Notes: generated by a model from the letters alone, not told the origin. A DNA stretch of 64,000 bases from Burkholderia gladioli (GCF_000959725.1 NZ_CP009322.1:2728001-2792000); one strand, 5' to 3'. Shown: positions 25,603-34,769, counted from the stretch's first letter. A program made the numbers and translations.

Positions 25603-27075
25603 ATGAGCCAACGCGACCGCGACCTGAAACTCGACATCGACCGCGGCCTGCGCCTGCCGGTCTATCTGCAGATCTGCGAGCGCTTCAAGCACGCGATCGG
25701 CGCCGGCCATCTGCGGCCCGGCGATCGCGTGCCGGCCGTGCGCGGCCTGGCCACCGAGCTGAACACGGCGCGCGGCACGGTCGAGATGGCCTATCGGATC
25801 CTGGTCGACGAGGGTTATCTGCAGGTGCGCGGCGCGGCCGGCACCTATGTGTCGCCATCGCTGCCGCCGGCCGCCTTGCGCCAGGCCGCGCGCGGCGCGA
25901 AGGCGCCGGCACGGGACAAGCCGGCGGCGGCACCGGCCGCAACCGATGCGTTCCGCGAGCATGGCGGCGCCCCGCTGCCGCTGCAGCCGGGCCTGCCCGC
26001 GCTCGACGCCTTCCCGCGCAAGGTCTGGAATCGCCTGGTCGCCTATCGCCTGCGGCGCGCCGAGCCGGCCGCGCACGCCTACCCGGCGCCGCTCGGCCAT
26101 GCGCCGTTGCGCGAGAAGATCGCCAGCTATCTCGGTGTGTCGCGCGGGGTGGCCTGCACGCCCGAGCAGGTGTTCGTCACCAGCGGCTATCGCGCCACGC
26201 TCGAGCTGGTGCTGCGCGCGCTCGCCTCGCCGGGCGATCGCGTCTGGTACGAGGACCCCGGCTACCTGCTGGCGCGGCGCTTCCTGGTGGATGCGGGCGT
26301 CTCGCTGGTGCCGGTGCCGGTGGATGCGGAAGGGCTCGACGTGGAGCGCGGCATCGCGCTCGATCCGCAAGCGCGCTTCGCGGTGGTCACGCCCTCGCAC
26401 CAGAGCCCGCTCGGCGTGACGCTTTCGCTGGCGCGCCGCATCGCCCTGCTCGACTGGGCCTCGCGCTCGGGAAGCTGGATCATCGAGGACGACTACGACA
26501 GCGAATTCCGCTACACGGGCCGCCCGCTGCCGGCGCTGAAGAGCCTCGACCGCCACGATCGCGTGATCTATTGCGGCACCTTCAGCAAGGTGATGGTGCC
26601 GGGCCTGCGGCTCGCCTACGTGGTGGTGCCCGAGCGCGCCATCGCGCGCATGCGGCGGATCTGCCAGAGCATGAATGCGGGCTCGCCCTATCTATTGCAG
26701 GCGGGCGTGGCCGACTTCATCGCGCAAGGACATTTCGCGCGCCACCTGAAGCGCATGCGCGCACTGTATGCCGAGCGGCGCGAGTTCATGGCCGAGGCGC
26801 TGCGCGAGGCTTTCGGCGCGCGCCTGCGGGTCGAGCTGCCGGCCGGCGGCATGCACCTCGCGGTGGGCTTCGAGGCGTCGGCCGAGCTCGACGATCTCGT
26901 CTTCGCGGCGCAGGCGCGCGAAGCCGGGCTCGGCATCAGCGCGCTGTCGGAGTGGTATGCGAATGGACGCGCCAAGCCGGCGCGACGCGGCTTCGTGCTC
27001 GGCTTCGCCAACGTGGCGAGCCGCGACGAGGCACGCGGCCTGGCGCGATTGCTGCTGGCGATCTACGAGCGCTGA
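25603..27075 (+). CDS. MocR-family PLP-dependent regulator
   Basis: 490 residues: GntR-type winged helix (HLRPGDRVPAVRGLATELN, about 35-60) and a fold-type I aminotransferase domain. EDDYDSEFRY and the PLP-lysine segment GTFSKVMVPGLRLA (K329) are intact. MocR proteins regulate PdxR-, GabR- or transport-type genes in response to an amine or PLP. Its 5' region faces the oxidoreductase operator. Neighbours downstream are an azoreductase and a GNAT gene on the other strand. Effector unknown. Confidence 0.9.
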   Translation: MSQRDRDLKLDIDRGLRLPVYLQICERFKHAIGAGHLRPGDRVPAVRGLATELNTARGTVEMAYRILVDEGYLQVRGAAGTYVSPSLPPAALRQAARGAKAPARDKPAAAPAATDAFREHGGAPLPLQPGLPALDAFPRKVWNRLVAYRLRRAEPAAHAYPAPLGHAPLREKIASYLGVSRGVACTPEQVFVTSGYRATLELVLRALASPGDRVWYEDPGYLLARRFLVDAGVSLVPVPVDAEGLDVERGIALDPQARFAVVTPSHQSPLGVTLSLARRIALLDWASRSGSWIIEDDYDSEFRYTGRPLPALKSLDRHDRVIYCGTFSKVMVPGLRLAYVVVPERAIARMRRICQSMNAGSPYLLQAGVADFIAQGHFARHLKRMRALYAERREFMAEALREAFGARLRVELPAGGMHLAVGFEASAELDDLVFAAQAREAGLGISALSEWYANGRAKPARRGFVLGFANVASRDEARGLARLLLAIYER

Positions 27076-27101
27076 ACGAACGCGCACACGGCGCGCTCCG
27101 C

Positions 27102-27770
27102 TCAGGCGTCCGTCGCCTCGCCCAGGCTCGCGGGCCTGGCCGCTTCGGCCGGCGGCGCCGCGCAGAAGGGCACGCAGCGGCGCAGCGCGGCGCGTTCGCG
27201 CGCCAGCTCCGCCTGTACCACCGCGTCGCCCATCACCAGCCCTTGCAGCAGGAAGAAACGCAGGTCGTGCAGGCCGATCGAGCCCAGGGCGTAGCGCAGG
27301 TAAGGCGTGAGGAAATCGGCCTGCCGTGCATTCGGCCCGCTATGCACGCCGCCCGAACCGACGATCACGAAGCTCGGCCGATCGCGCATCAGGCCGACCT
27401 TGCCCTCGGGCGTCGAACGGAACGTGCGGTTGATGCGCAGCACGTAGTCGATCCACAGCTTCAGCGCGGCCGGCACCGTGAAGTTGTGCATCGGCGTGTT
27501 GATGAGCAGGCAATCGGTGGCCTCGATCTCGCCGATCAGCGTTTCCGACAGCGCGAAGGCCGCGGAATCGGCGTCGCGCGAAGTGACCGCCTTCGCATAG
27601 ATGCTGCCGACCGGCGGCAAGGGCGCCGCCACCAGGTCGCGCTCGATCAGCAGGAATTCGCGGCCCGCGGCCGTCTCGCGATAACGCAACACGTCGACCG
27701 CCTCGCGCGCGAGCCGATAACCATGGCTGGCCTCGCGATGCGGGCTCGCATTCAGCAGCAGCACGTTCAT
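27102..27770 (-). CDS. FMN-dependent NADH-azoreductase / NAD(P)H quinone reductase
   Basis: 222 residues of flavodoxin-like fold: MNVLLLNASPHREAS at the N-terminus binds the FMN phosphate; NTPMHNFTVPAALKLWIDYV and VGSGGVHSG are AzoR hallmarks. Two-electron reduction of quinones or azo compounds in the cytoplasm. The start overlaps the stop of the GNAT gene by 1 nt, so they are cotranscribed. The C-terminus is extended by about 20 residues rich in Ala and Pro. Confidence 0.88.
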   Translation of the reverse strand: MNVLLLNASPHREASHGYRLAREAVDVLRYRETAAGREFLLIERDLVAAPLPPVGSIYAKAVTSRDADSAAFALSETLIGEIEATDCLLINTPMHNFTVPAALKLWIDYVLRINRTFRSTPEGKVGLMRDRPSFVIVGSGGVHSGPNARQADFLTPYLRYALGSIGLHDLRFFLLQGLVMGDAVVQAELARERAALRRCVPFCAAPPAEAARPASLGEATDA

Positions 27771-28225
27771 CAGGCAGCCTCCCCGGCCAGGTTCAACGGT
27801 TCGACGAAATGCAGGCCGCGCGCGAGCAGGCCGTTGCGGAAATAGAAGCGCTGCGCGAGCGCCATGTGCAGGCCGGTATCGAGCACCAAACGCGCGCAGC
27901 CGCTGTCGCGCGCGATGCCGCGCACGGCATCGAGCAGGCGCGCGCCGACGCGATGGCCCTGCCGCTCGGGATCGACCACCAGGTCGTCGACATAGACGAA
28001 ACGTCCGTACAGCAGGTTGGTCTGGTGACGATAGCCGGCCAGGCCCAGCAGTCGTTCGCCGTCGAAGGCGGCCAGCAGGCGATAGGTCTCGCCGCGCTGC
28101 CGTTCGAGTTGCGCGACGAAGGCATCCGCGTCGGCCAGGTGCGGGCGCAGCACGCGCATCAGCGTGAAGGCCGTGCTCAGTTCGGCCGGCGTGTCGAGAT
28201 GCCGGAATGCAATATCAGGGCTCAT
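27770..28225 (-). CDS. GNAT N-acetyltransferase
   Basis: 151 residues with the GNAT core: VYVDDLVVDPERQGHRVGARLLDAV carries the acetyl-CoA binding Q/RxxGxG/A loop, followed by LVLDTGLHMALAQRFYFRNG. Substrate unknown. First gene of a two-gene unit with the azoreductase (1-nt overlap). Confidence 0.88.
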   Translation of the reverse strand: MSPDIAFRHLDTPAELSTAFTLMRVLRPHLADADAFVAQLERQRGETYRLLAAFDGERLLGLAGYRHQTNLLYGRFVYVDDLVVDPERQGHRVGARLLDAVRGIARDSGCARLVLDTGLHMALAQRFYFRNGLLARGLHFVEPLNLAGEAA

Positions 28226-28294
28226 GCGGGCTCCATCGATCAGTCATGCGCCACGATAGCGCCGCGCGCGCGCGCGCCATAGAGCCATGAATCG

Positions 28295-29211
28295 TCAAGA
28301 CGACCGGGCCATCGGCGGCGGCGGGCCGGCATCGGGATCGCAGGCGGCCGCCAGCGCACGGTCGATCTCGTCGACGAACTTCTGGATCACCGGGTGCCGG
28401 CCATGACGCGGCTTCTGCACGATGCCGAGCTCGCGGTGGAAGGTGCGATCGCCCAGGCCGAAGGCCTTCACGCCGCCCGGCCACAGCCGCTCGTCGACAT
28501 TGCGCGGCACCAGCGCGAGGCCGGCGCCGCTCGACACGAGCTGGGCGATGCAGTGGAAATCGACCACCTCGATCGCGTCGTCGACGCGAATGCCTCGCGC
28601 GCGAGGAACTGGTCGACGAGCTGCCCGGCGAAGGTATGACGCGCGCAGCGAATGAAGGGGGCCTGCCCGATCGCCTCGCGCCACGAATCGGCCTCGATGC
28701 GTTCGGGCGCCAGCAGCACGAACGGCTCGAGCGCGATGCGCCGCCATTCGATCGCCTCGGGCAGGGTGAAGTTGGGGCGGCTCATCACGGCCAGGTCGAT
28801 CTCGCCCGCATCGATCTGGCTGACCAGGGCCAGGCCGCCGCCGGTGACGATCTCCACGCGCCAGGCCGGGAAGGCCTCGCGAAACAGCGTGACCGGCCCC
28901 GCGATCAGGCGCCCCTGCGCCGAGGCCACCGCGCCGATGCGCAGCGTGCCGGTGTTCTCGGCCACGCTGGGCTCGCGCAGCAGGCGCGCATGCAGGGCCA
29001 TCATCTCGGCGGCCAGCCCCAGCGCCTCCTGCCCGGCCTTGGTCAGGTGCGGCGTGCGCCCGGAACGATCGAACAGCGCCACGCCGAGCTGCTCCTCGAT
29101 GCGCTGGATCTGCGAGCTGACCGCCGACTGCGTGATGCCGATGCGCGCCGCCGCCGCCGAGAAGGTGCCGTGCTTGGCCACCGCCAGGAATGTCTTCAAT
29201 TCGCGCAGCAT
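28295..29211 (-). pseudogene. LysR-family regulator with a frameshift
   Basis: The N-terminal part from 29211 has an intact HTH (FSAAAARIGITQSAVSSQI) and most of the effector domain. The frame is lost near 28597, after VDQFLAREAF. The C-terminal part continues in another frame as GIRVDDAIEVVDFHCIAQL...HPVIQKFVDEIDRALAAA to 28295. A one-base (G) loss in a GAGG(G)CATTCGC context explains it. It is either a recent mutation or a sequencing error. The intact product would be about 305 residues. Confidence 0.75.
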
Positions 29212-29646
29212 CGCCGGGTATCGATTCCGTCCATATGACCCATAGAATTCTATCGTTTTACATTGAATATCGATAGCGGTAGGCTGCGATTCAGATCGGC
29301 GGCACGGTTTAACCGGTTGATATACAGGATCGGATTCCGTGAAAACCCCGATTATAAAAATCAGACATTTTCATTAGCCATTCCGGCCGCGCCGCCCGCG
29401 TTGCGCGGTGCAGCAAGGCGTTTCGAGAGCCGTGTTCGTGTCGTTCCCCGCAGTTCGCAGCAAGTCGTTCCTTATTTATCGAATCACCCAATAACATCAA
29501 CTCTGCAAACCGGCATCACGGCGCGCATTGCCAAAAATCGCAATGCGCGCCGATAACAAAATCAAAATACAACAACCATTCCGAAATAGACCATTTTGCC
29601 CGCCGCCATTTCAATTCCATCGAAGATGAGCAAAGGAGATACGGAG
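29212..29646. other. Intergenic region upstream of the PL7 gene
   Basis: 435 bases, AT-richer than average, between a leftward LysR gene and the rightward lyase. It probably holds both promoters. No gene or structured RNA recognised. Confidence 0.5.
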
Positions 29647-30441
29647 ATGCAAAAGAACATCGTGATCGGCGCGGTACTGGCGCTGGGCGCCAGCCTGGGT
29701 TCCGCGTATGCCCTCGCCGCCTCGACCGAGATCCTCGCCGACGACGCGGCCGTCGTCGCGGCGGCCAACCTGAATCCCTCGGTGCCGCCCGGATCGAACT
29801 TCAACCTCAAGCCCTGGACCCTGCAGTTGCCGATCGGCGCCTCGGGCAGCGTCACCCAGGTGAACGGCGACAGCCTCGCGGCCGGCTTCACCAACCAGTT
29901 CTATTTCTATACGGACAAGTCGGACGGCGCGATGGTGATGATGGACCCGACGCGCGGCTGGACCACCTCGGGCTCGCAGCACCCGCGCACTGAGCTGCGC
30001 GAGGCGAAGATCTGGCCGACCTCGGGCACCAACCGGCTCAACGCCACGCTGACCGTGGTGCAGGTGCCGAAGACCACCGCCGTGGCGCAGATCTTCCAGG
30101 GCACCGGGCCGAGCAAGCCGCTCTGCGAGTTGCAGGTGACCTCCGCCGGCAAGGTGCAGCTGCTGCTCGAGGACACCAACCAGGGCGGCCAATCGCATAC
30201 CTACCAGATCGCGACCGTGACGATCGGCCAGTCCTTCACCTACGAGATGAGCCTGTCGGGCACCACGGTGGGCGTGAAGGTGAACGGTACTTCGAAGTCC
30301 TTCACGATGGACTCGAGCTTCAACGGCGAGAGCTTCTACTTCAAGGCGGGCAATTACGATCAGTCGGCCACCTCGGGCACGCCGCTGACCACGCCGGGCA
30401 CGGTGGTGAAGTTCTACGCGCTGACGCTCACGCACAGCTGA
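29647..30441 (+). CDS. Exported alginate-lyase-like protein (PL7)
   Basis: 264 residues from the ATG at 29647, with AAAGGAG upstream. Signal peptide to about residue 25 (GSAYALAAS). PL7 jelly-roll hallmarks are HPRTELREAKIW (R114-R118) and the C-terminal YFKAGNYDQ (231-239). The third motif, usually QIH or QVH, reads QIF (148-150), so the catalytic histidine is replaced. Substrate may be alginate, another polyuronate, or the protein may only bind. Stand-alone; GH92 and GH3 genes lie 4-8 kb away. Confidence 0.82.
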   Translation: MQKNIVIGAVLALGASLGSAYALAASTEILADDAAVVAAANLNPSVPPGSNFNLKPWTLQLPIGASGSVTQVNGDSLAAGFTNQFYFYTDKSDGAMVMMDPTRGWTTSGSQHPRTELREAKIWPTSGTNRLNATLTVVQVPKTTAVAQIFQGTGPSKPLCELQVTSAGKVQLLLEDTNQGGQSHTYQIATVTIGQSFTYEMSLSGTTVGVKVNGTSKSFTMDSSFNGESFYFKAGNYDQSATSGTPLTTPGTVVKFYALTLTHS

Positions 30442-30489
30442 GCCATGCCGTGCGCGCCCGGCACGCGCGAGGCGTGACGGGCGCCGGGT

Positions 30490-31611
30490 TCAGAACGCCG
30501 GCACCGGGTTGTGGCCCGAGGACAGCACGTACTTGCCGTCGCGCAGCCGGTAGACGGCGGTCTGGTGGATCAGGCGCAGGCCGCCGTCGTCGCCCGAGGC
30601 GATCGTCTCGGCGCCGTCGAAGTGGATCTGCATCTCGCTCGTGCCGTCCTCGGCGGTGACGAGCGAGAGCTTGCCGTCGACCTCGAAGCAGGCCGGCGGC
30701 GAACCCGCATCGTTCGACACCACCACGTCGGTTTCGCTGGCGGCCGTGCCGTGCGCCGGGCTCGCCGCCTTCAGCGTGGCCTCGCAATCGCCGCTCGCGC
30801 CGAGGTTGTTGCCGTCCACCGGCACCGTGCTCGCGTAGGTCGCGATGCGGCCCGGCGCGACGCCGTAAACCGAAGCCCAGGTCCCGCAGAAACCCTGCCA
30901 GCATCCGCCGCCCGTGACGATCAGGCCGAACTCGCCGGCGCCGATCCGCGTCACGCTGGTGTCACCCAGGGAGCCGGCCACGCCGAGATAGTCGACGCCG
31001 TCCACGCGCTTGTCCAGCATCCAGCCCGAGGCATCGCGCCGGAAGAAATAGGCGCCGAGCCAGGCGCCGGCCGCGTAGCCGTCGTCGCGCACGCCGGTGT
31101 CGTCGATGCCCACGCCTTCGGTCAGCATCACCGCATGCGTGTCGTCGAGCCGGATCACCTCGCGCGGCGTGATCTCGATGCGGCTCGCTACCGTCTTCGT
31201 CGACGCGCTGCCGGCGGTACGCCGGATCCGTCCCGAATCGTCGCGCTCGGGCAGCGGGACCTCGACCGCCTGCGCGGCGGGATCGCTGCCTTCATGCCAG
31301 TTGGGGAATACCACGCGCATCAGGTCGCCGCGCTTGAGGCCCTGCGAGAACGAGGCCGTGGTGCCCGACGAATCCGAAGCGGCCAGCGCGCCCGAAGCGA
31401 GCGCGGCGGCCGAAGCCGGCATCGAAGCCGCGGCCGGCACGGCCGACGACGCACTCGATGCGCCCGAGGCAGCCGCCTGGTTCGCGTCGTGCCGGTTGCA
31501 GGCGCCCAGCAGCAGCGAGGCCGCGCCGAGCAGCGCATACGAAGCCGCGCGCCGCGCCGCCGCGGCCCAGGCCGCCAGGCGAGCCGGACGCGAAACGGCC
31601 CGCGGCGGCAT
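30490..31611 (-). CDS. Probable lipoprotein of unknown function
   Basis: About 373 residues if started at 31611 (MPPRAVSRPARL); other starts up to 31731 exist and no ribosome site decides. The hydrophobic segment ends in the lipobox LLLGAC, followed by a 55-residue Ala/Ser linker and a C-terminal domain with repeated Asp/Gly turns (GVDYLGVAGSLGDTSVTRIG, GDCEATLKAASPAHGTAA). The end is SSGHNPVPAF. Periplasmic or outer-membrane anchored. Family not recognised. Convergent with the PL7 gene. Confidence 0.7.
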   Translation of the reverse strand: MPPRAVSRPARLAAWAAAARRAASYALLGAASLLLGACNRHDANQAAASGASSASSAVPAAASMPASAAALASGALAASDSSGTTASFSQGLKRGDLMRVVFPNWHEGSDPAAQAVEVPLPERDDSGRIRRTAGSASTKTVASRIEITPREVIRLDDTHAVMLTEGVGIDDTGVRDDGYAAGAWLGAYFFRRDASGWMLDKRVDGVDYLGVAGSLGDTSVTRIGAGEFGLIVTGGGCWQGFCGTWASVYGVAPGRIATYASTVPVDGNNLGASGDCEATLKAASPAHGTAASETDVVVSNDAGSPPACFEVDGKLSLVTAEDGTSEMQIHFDGAETIASGDDGGLRLIHQTAVYRLRDGKYVLSSGHNPVPAF

Positions 31612-32032
31612 GGCCGGCGTGGACGCAAACGGGCGGTTCGGGCGAGTCGGGCAAGCGGCGATCATGGGCGGGGCAGATGGGTGGACAGGTCGAGGCAAGG
31701 CGCTTCGAGGCGCCGCTGGGAGGGCTCGCACAGCGCGCGGATGTTACCAGATATTTCGGACCGGTCCGACCAATAGGCGGCTCGCTTGCGCGCTGGCGAG
31801 GCCGCCGCGGATCGTCCCGAAACGCTTGCGCATCAAGGCTTTACGCGACGGCGGCAGCGCGTCGTCACGGGGCCGCCGCGCATGCCGGCCACCGGCTCGG
31901 CGCGCCATTTCCCGACGATTTCGCGCCGGCGCCGAACGCTCGCGTCCAACCGCAGCGACGGATTTTCCTCGCCGCCCCGTTTAACCCTGGACGGCGCGAA
32001 TCTGCGCCTCGCAACCCAGGGAGAAAAACCAA

Positions 32033-32332
32033 ATGGCACGTCTGTTCCATCCGGCGCGCCTCGCCGCCGCCCTCTGTCTCACGCTCGCCACCAGCGCCTT
32101 CGCGCAGGCCGTGATCGTCGCGCCGATCGCCCCGCCGCCGCCGCGCGTCGAGGTGGTGCCGGCCCCGCGCACCGGCTACGTCTGGGATCACGGCCGCTGG
32201 CGCTGGGATCACGGCGGCTATGTCTGGGTGCCGGGCCACTGGCAACCGGTACGCGTCGGCTATCACTGGGTGCCCGGCCACTGGGTCGCGCACGGCCCGA
32301 ACTGGCACTGGGTGCCGGGCCATTGGGCCTGA
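32033..32332 (+). CDS. Exported YxWxPGHW-repeat protein
   Basis: 99 residues with GGGAGAAAAACCAA before the ATG. Signal peptide to about residue 25 (LATSAFAQA). A proline spacer leads to aromatic/His repeats: YVWDHGRWRW, GYVWVPGHW, YHWVPGHW, WHWVPGHW. These match the small YxWxxGHW repeat family (PF12779-type) common in Burkholderiaceae; function unknown, likely envelope or metal related. Followed after 38 nt by a 35-residue lipoprotein. Confidence 0.85.
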   Translation: MARLFHPARLAAALCLTLATSAFAQAVIVAPIAPPPPRVEVVPAPRTGYVWDHGRWRWDHGGYVWVPGHWQPVRVGYHWVPGHWVAHGPNWHWVPGHWA

Positions 32333-32370
32333 GCGTCCCTGCCCATCCAATCGCCAGGGAGTCCTAGCCA

Positions 32371-32478
32371 ATGAAACTGCTCGTCGTTCTCGCGCTCGCC
32401 GCCAGCCTGCTGTCCGCCTGCGTGGTGGTGCCCGCGCGGCCGGTCCATGTGCGCCCGGCCGCCGTCGTCGTATATTGA
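32371..32478 (+). CDS. Very small lipoprotein, 35 residues
   Basis: ATG at 32371 preceded by CAGGGAGTCCTAGCCA. MKLLVVLALAASLLSAC is an unmistakable lipoprotein signal with lipobox LSAC; the mature peptide after the Cys is only 18 residues (VVVPARPVHVRPAAVVVY). It sits 38 nt after the repeat protein on the same strand and looks cotranscribed. No family name is known to me. Confidence 0.6.
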   Translation: MKLLVVLALAASLLSACVVVPARPVHVRPAAVVVY

Positions 32479-32766
32479 TCGCGCGTGCCGCGCGCGGCCC
32501 CTTCGCCGGGGCCGGCGCGGTGCCGCCCGTTCGTCATGAGCGGACCCGCCGTCACGATGCCCGCGCTGCCGCGCCCGCCCCGCCGCCCGTCGCCTTCGCC
32601 GGCCGCGCGCGGCGCGGCCGATGCGACGCGTGCCGCGCCGACGCGGTCCGAACCTGTCGCCGTCCTGCAGGGAGTCGATGCCCTTGAAGCCATTCCGGCG
32701 TGCCCCGCGGCGCGCCCTTCCGCCGCCGCGGCCACGCGAACGGCCGCCGAACCGGGAGCGCGCGAC

Positions 32767-33324
32767 GTGAGCGAACGCGATCCCGACGCGGAACTCGTCG
32801 AGCGGGTCGGCCGGCGCGATCCCGGCGCCGCGCGCGCGCTGGTGGCGCGCAAGCTGCCGCGCCTGCTCGCGCTCGCCACGCGCCTGCTGGGCGACCGCAT
32901 GGAAGCCGAGGACGTGGCGCAGGAAGCCTTCATCCGGATCTGGAAACAGGCGCCGCGCTGGAAGTCCGGCGAGGCGCGCTTCGATACCTGGCTGCACCGC
33001 GTGGCGCTCAACCTTTGTTATGACCGGCTGCGCGGACGTCGCGAGGAGCCGGCCGAGGAACTGCCCGAGCAGATGGACCCGCAACCGCTCGGCGAGCAAC
33101 GGCTCGAGGCGCTCGAGCGCGACGCGCGCGTGCGCCGGGCGCTGGACGCGCTGCCGGCCCGGCAGCGGGAAGCGCTCGTGCTCCATTACTATCAGGAATT
33201 GTCGAACATCGAGGCGGCCGGCCTGATGGGCATCACGGTGGACGCGCTGGAGAGCCTGCTCTCGCGCGCCCGGCGCAATCTGCGCGCGCAACTGGCCGGC
33301 GACGGCCGCAGCGAGGAAATCTGA
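32767..33324 (+). CDS. ECF-type RNA polymerase sigma factor
   Basis: 185 residues from the GTG at 32767, with GGGAG upstream; earlier in-frame starts would add an unlikely Pro/Ala-rich extension. Region 2: ALATRLLGDRMEAEDVAQ, FIRIWKQAPRW. Region 4: ALDALPARQREALVLHYYQ, MGITVDALESLLSRARRNL. Its stop overlaps the next start (TGATG). With a membrane protein and a periplasmic sensor downstream it forms a sigma/anti-sigma/sensor operon of the CnrH or EcfE type (inference). Confidence 0.85.
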   Translation: MSERDPDAELVERVGRRDPGAARALVARKLPRLLALATRLLGDRMEAEDVAQEAFIRIWKQAPRWKSGEARFDTWLHRVALNLCYDRLRGRREEPAEELPEQMDPQPLGEQRLEALERDARVRRALDALPARQREALVLHYYQELSNIEAAGLMGITVDALESLLSRARRNLRAQLAGDGRSEEI

Positions 33325-33743
33325 TGACACCCGAACGATTCCGCAACATCGTCGAGGCCTATGGCGCGGACCCGCGCCGCTGGCCCGACGCCGAACGCGA
33401 CGCCGCGCGCGACTGGGCGGCCGCCCATCGCGAGCAGGCCGGCGCGCTGCTGGCCGAGGCCGCCGAGCTCGACGGCTGGCTCGGCGCCCATGCCGTCGCG
33501 CCGGCCAGCCACGCGCTGGTGGAGCGGATCCTCGCCACCGCGCCCGCCGCGCGCCGGCCCTGGACGCGCGGCCGGCTGTGGTGGTCGGGCGCGGCGGTGC
33601 TCGGCATCGGCGCGGCCGGCGCCCTGGCCGGTGCCTTCGCCACCTCGGCCGCGCTGCTGTCGAGCGTGCCGTCATATGTACACGAGAGCACCTACCTGAC
33701 CACCACCTTCGGCGGCTCGCCCGACGACTGGAGCGGCGAATGA
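33324..33743 (+). CDS. Probable anti-sigma factor, single membrane helix
   Basis: 139 residues. Cytoplasmic part MTPERFRNIVEAYGADPRRW to about residue 80 with helical stretches, one transmembrane segment (WSGAAVLGIGAAGALAGAFA) and a short periplasmic tail (SYVHESTYLTTTF). Overlaps the sigma gene start by one base and the next gene by 4 nt, so all three are translationally coupled. No recognised ZAS motif; assignment as anti-sigma factor is from topology and position. Confidence 0.65.
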   Translation: MTPERFRNIVEAYGADPRRWPDAERDAARDWAAAHREQAGALLAEAAELDGWLGAHAVAPASHALVERILATAPAARRPWTRGRLWWSGAAVLGIGAAGALAGAFATSAALLSSVPSYVHESTYLTTTFGGSPDDWSGE

Positions 33744-34225
33744 ACGGCCGCACCGGAACCATCGTACTGGTCGTCTCGGTGGTACTGAACGTGTTCCTGC
33801 TCGGCGCGATCGCCGGCGGCGCCTATCAATGGTTCTCCCGCCATCATGCCGGCGGCGCGCCCGCCGCCAGGACCGCGCTGCGCTTCGCCGCCGAGGGCCT
33901 GCCGCCGGAGCGGCAGCAGCAATTCGCCGAGGCGCTGAAGGCAGCCCGACGCGACGGCCGCGTCTATGTGCGCGAGGCCCGCGAGGGCCGCCGCGACGTG
34001 CTCGACCTGCTGGCCATGCCCCAGCTCGATCGCTCGGCCGTGGACGAGGCGCTCGCGCGCACGCGCGATGCCGACCTGCGCCTGCGCGCCCAGGTGGAGA
34101 GCAACGTGGTCGATTTCGCCGAAACGCTGTCGCCCGACGAACGCCAGCGTTTCGTCGACGGCTTGCGGCACAGCGGGCAATGGCGCTCGGGAGCGGCACG
34201 CGCGCCGATCCCGCCGCGTCAGTGA
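33740..34225 (+). CDS. Periplasmic metal-resistance-type sensor protein (CnrX/ZraP-like)
   Basis: 161 residues. N-terminal membrane anchor (VLVVSVVLNVFLLGAIAGGAY), then a helical periplasmic domain: LPPERQQQFAEALKAARRDG, DVLDLLAMPQLDRSAVDEAL and LSPDERQRFVDGLR are typical of the heavy-metal resistance (PF13801) hook. Third gene of the operon, ATGA overlap with the anti-sigma gene. It likely tells the anti-sigma factor about a periplasmic signal. Few His or Met ligands are visible, so metal sensing is not certain. Confidence 0.75.
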   Translation: MNGRTGTIVLVVSVVLNVFLLGAIAGGAYQWFSRHHAGGAPAARTALRFAAEGLPPERQQQFAEALKAARRDGRVYVREAREGRRDVLDLLAMPQLDRSAVDEALARTRDADLRLRAQVESNVVDFAETLSPDERQRFVDGLRHSGQWRSGAARAPIPPRQ

Positions 34226-34236
34226 CGTGAAGGTAA

Positions 34237-34267
34237 GGGATGCGCGGCGCGGCACGCCGCGCATCCC
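34237..34267. terminator. Strong hairpin after the sigma operon
   Basis: Thirteen-base-pair perfect stem GGGATGCGCGGCG / CGCCGCGCATCCC with loop CGGCA, 12 nt after the operon's last stop codon. There is no U-run, so it is a Rho-assisted or stability element rather than a canonical terminator. Confidence 0.5.
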
Positions 34268-34621
34268 GTGCGAAGCCTCTTCGCCCGGCTGCCGACAATC
34301 CCGCCTCGACGGACCGTTCCGTCCTCCCACCTGGCCCGATGTGCATGCGCAGCAGCACGCTCGTGCCGTCGCGCGAATCCCTCCTCTCCGCCCTGTGACC
34401 ATCACGCGAATCGCGCGCCAATTACCCGCGTTCTGATGCGATCGCGATGGCTCGCGCCACGCGTTTTTCCCTCCATCGATTCCACGGCTCTCACGATGCG
34501 GTGCCGCAAATTTCGCAGTGTTTTTCCGCGTCCCAGGCATTGAGCACCACGGCGCCGCGTTTCGTCACGTTGCGCATCGTTTAGTAAATCTAAGAAAAAT
34601 ATTACAACTGTGTTTATTCGA

Positions 34622-34675
34622 TTGACGGCGGATTCGTCCGAATCCTAGTCTTACGACGCAGCAAGACAGTAAGAC
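34622..34675 (+). promoter_or_regulatory. Promoter of the GH92 gene with two inverted repeats
   Basis: TTGACG (34622-34627), 18-nt spacer, TAGTCT (34646-34651). One perfect repeat, GGATTCG-TC-CGAATCC (34630-34645), fills the spacer, and a second, GTCTTAC-N14-GTAAGAC (34648-34675), covers the -10 and the start site. Both are well placed for repression. The regulator is unknown. Confidence 0.55.
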
Positions 34676-34769
34676 CGTGTAACGAAGCAGGAGTCGCGAC
34701 GAGCCGGCGGTTCGATCGTTCGAATCGTCGATACGCAAGAAGCAAAGAAGAATGGAGAGAGAGACGATC

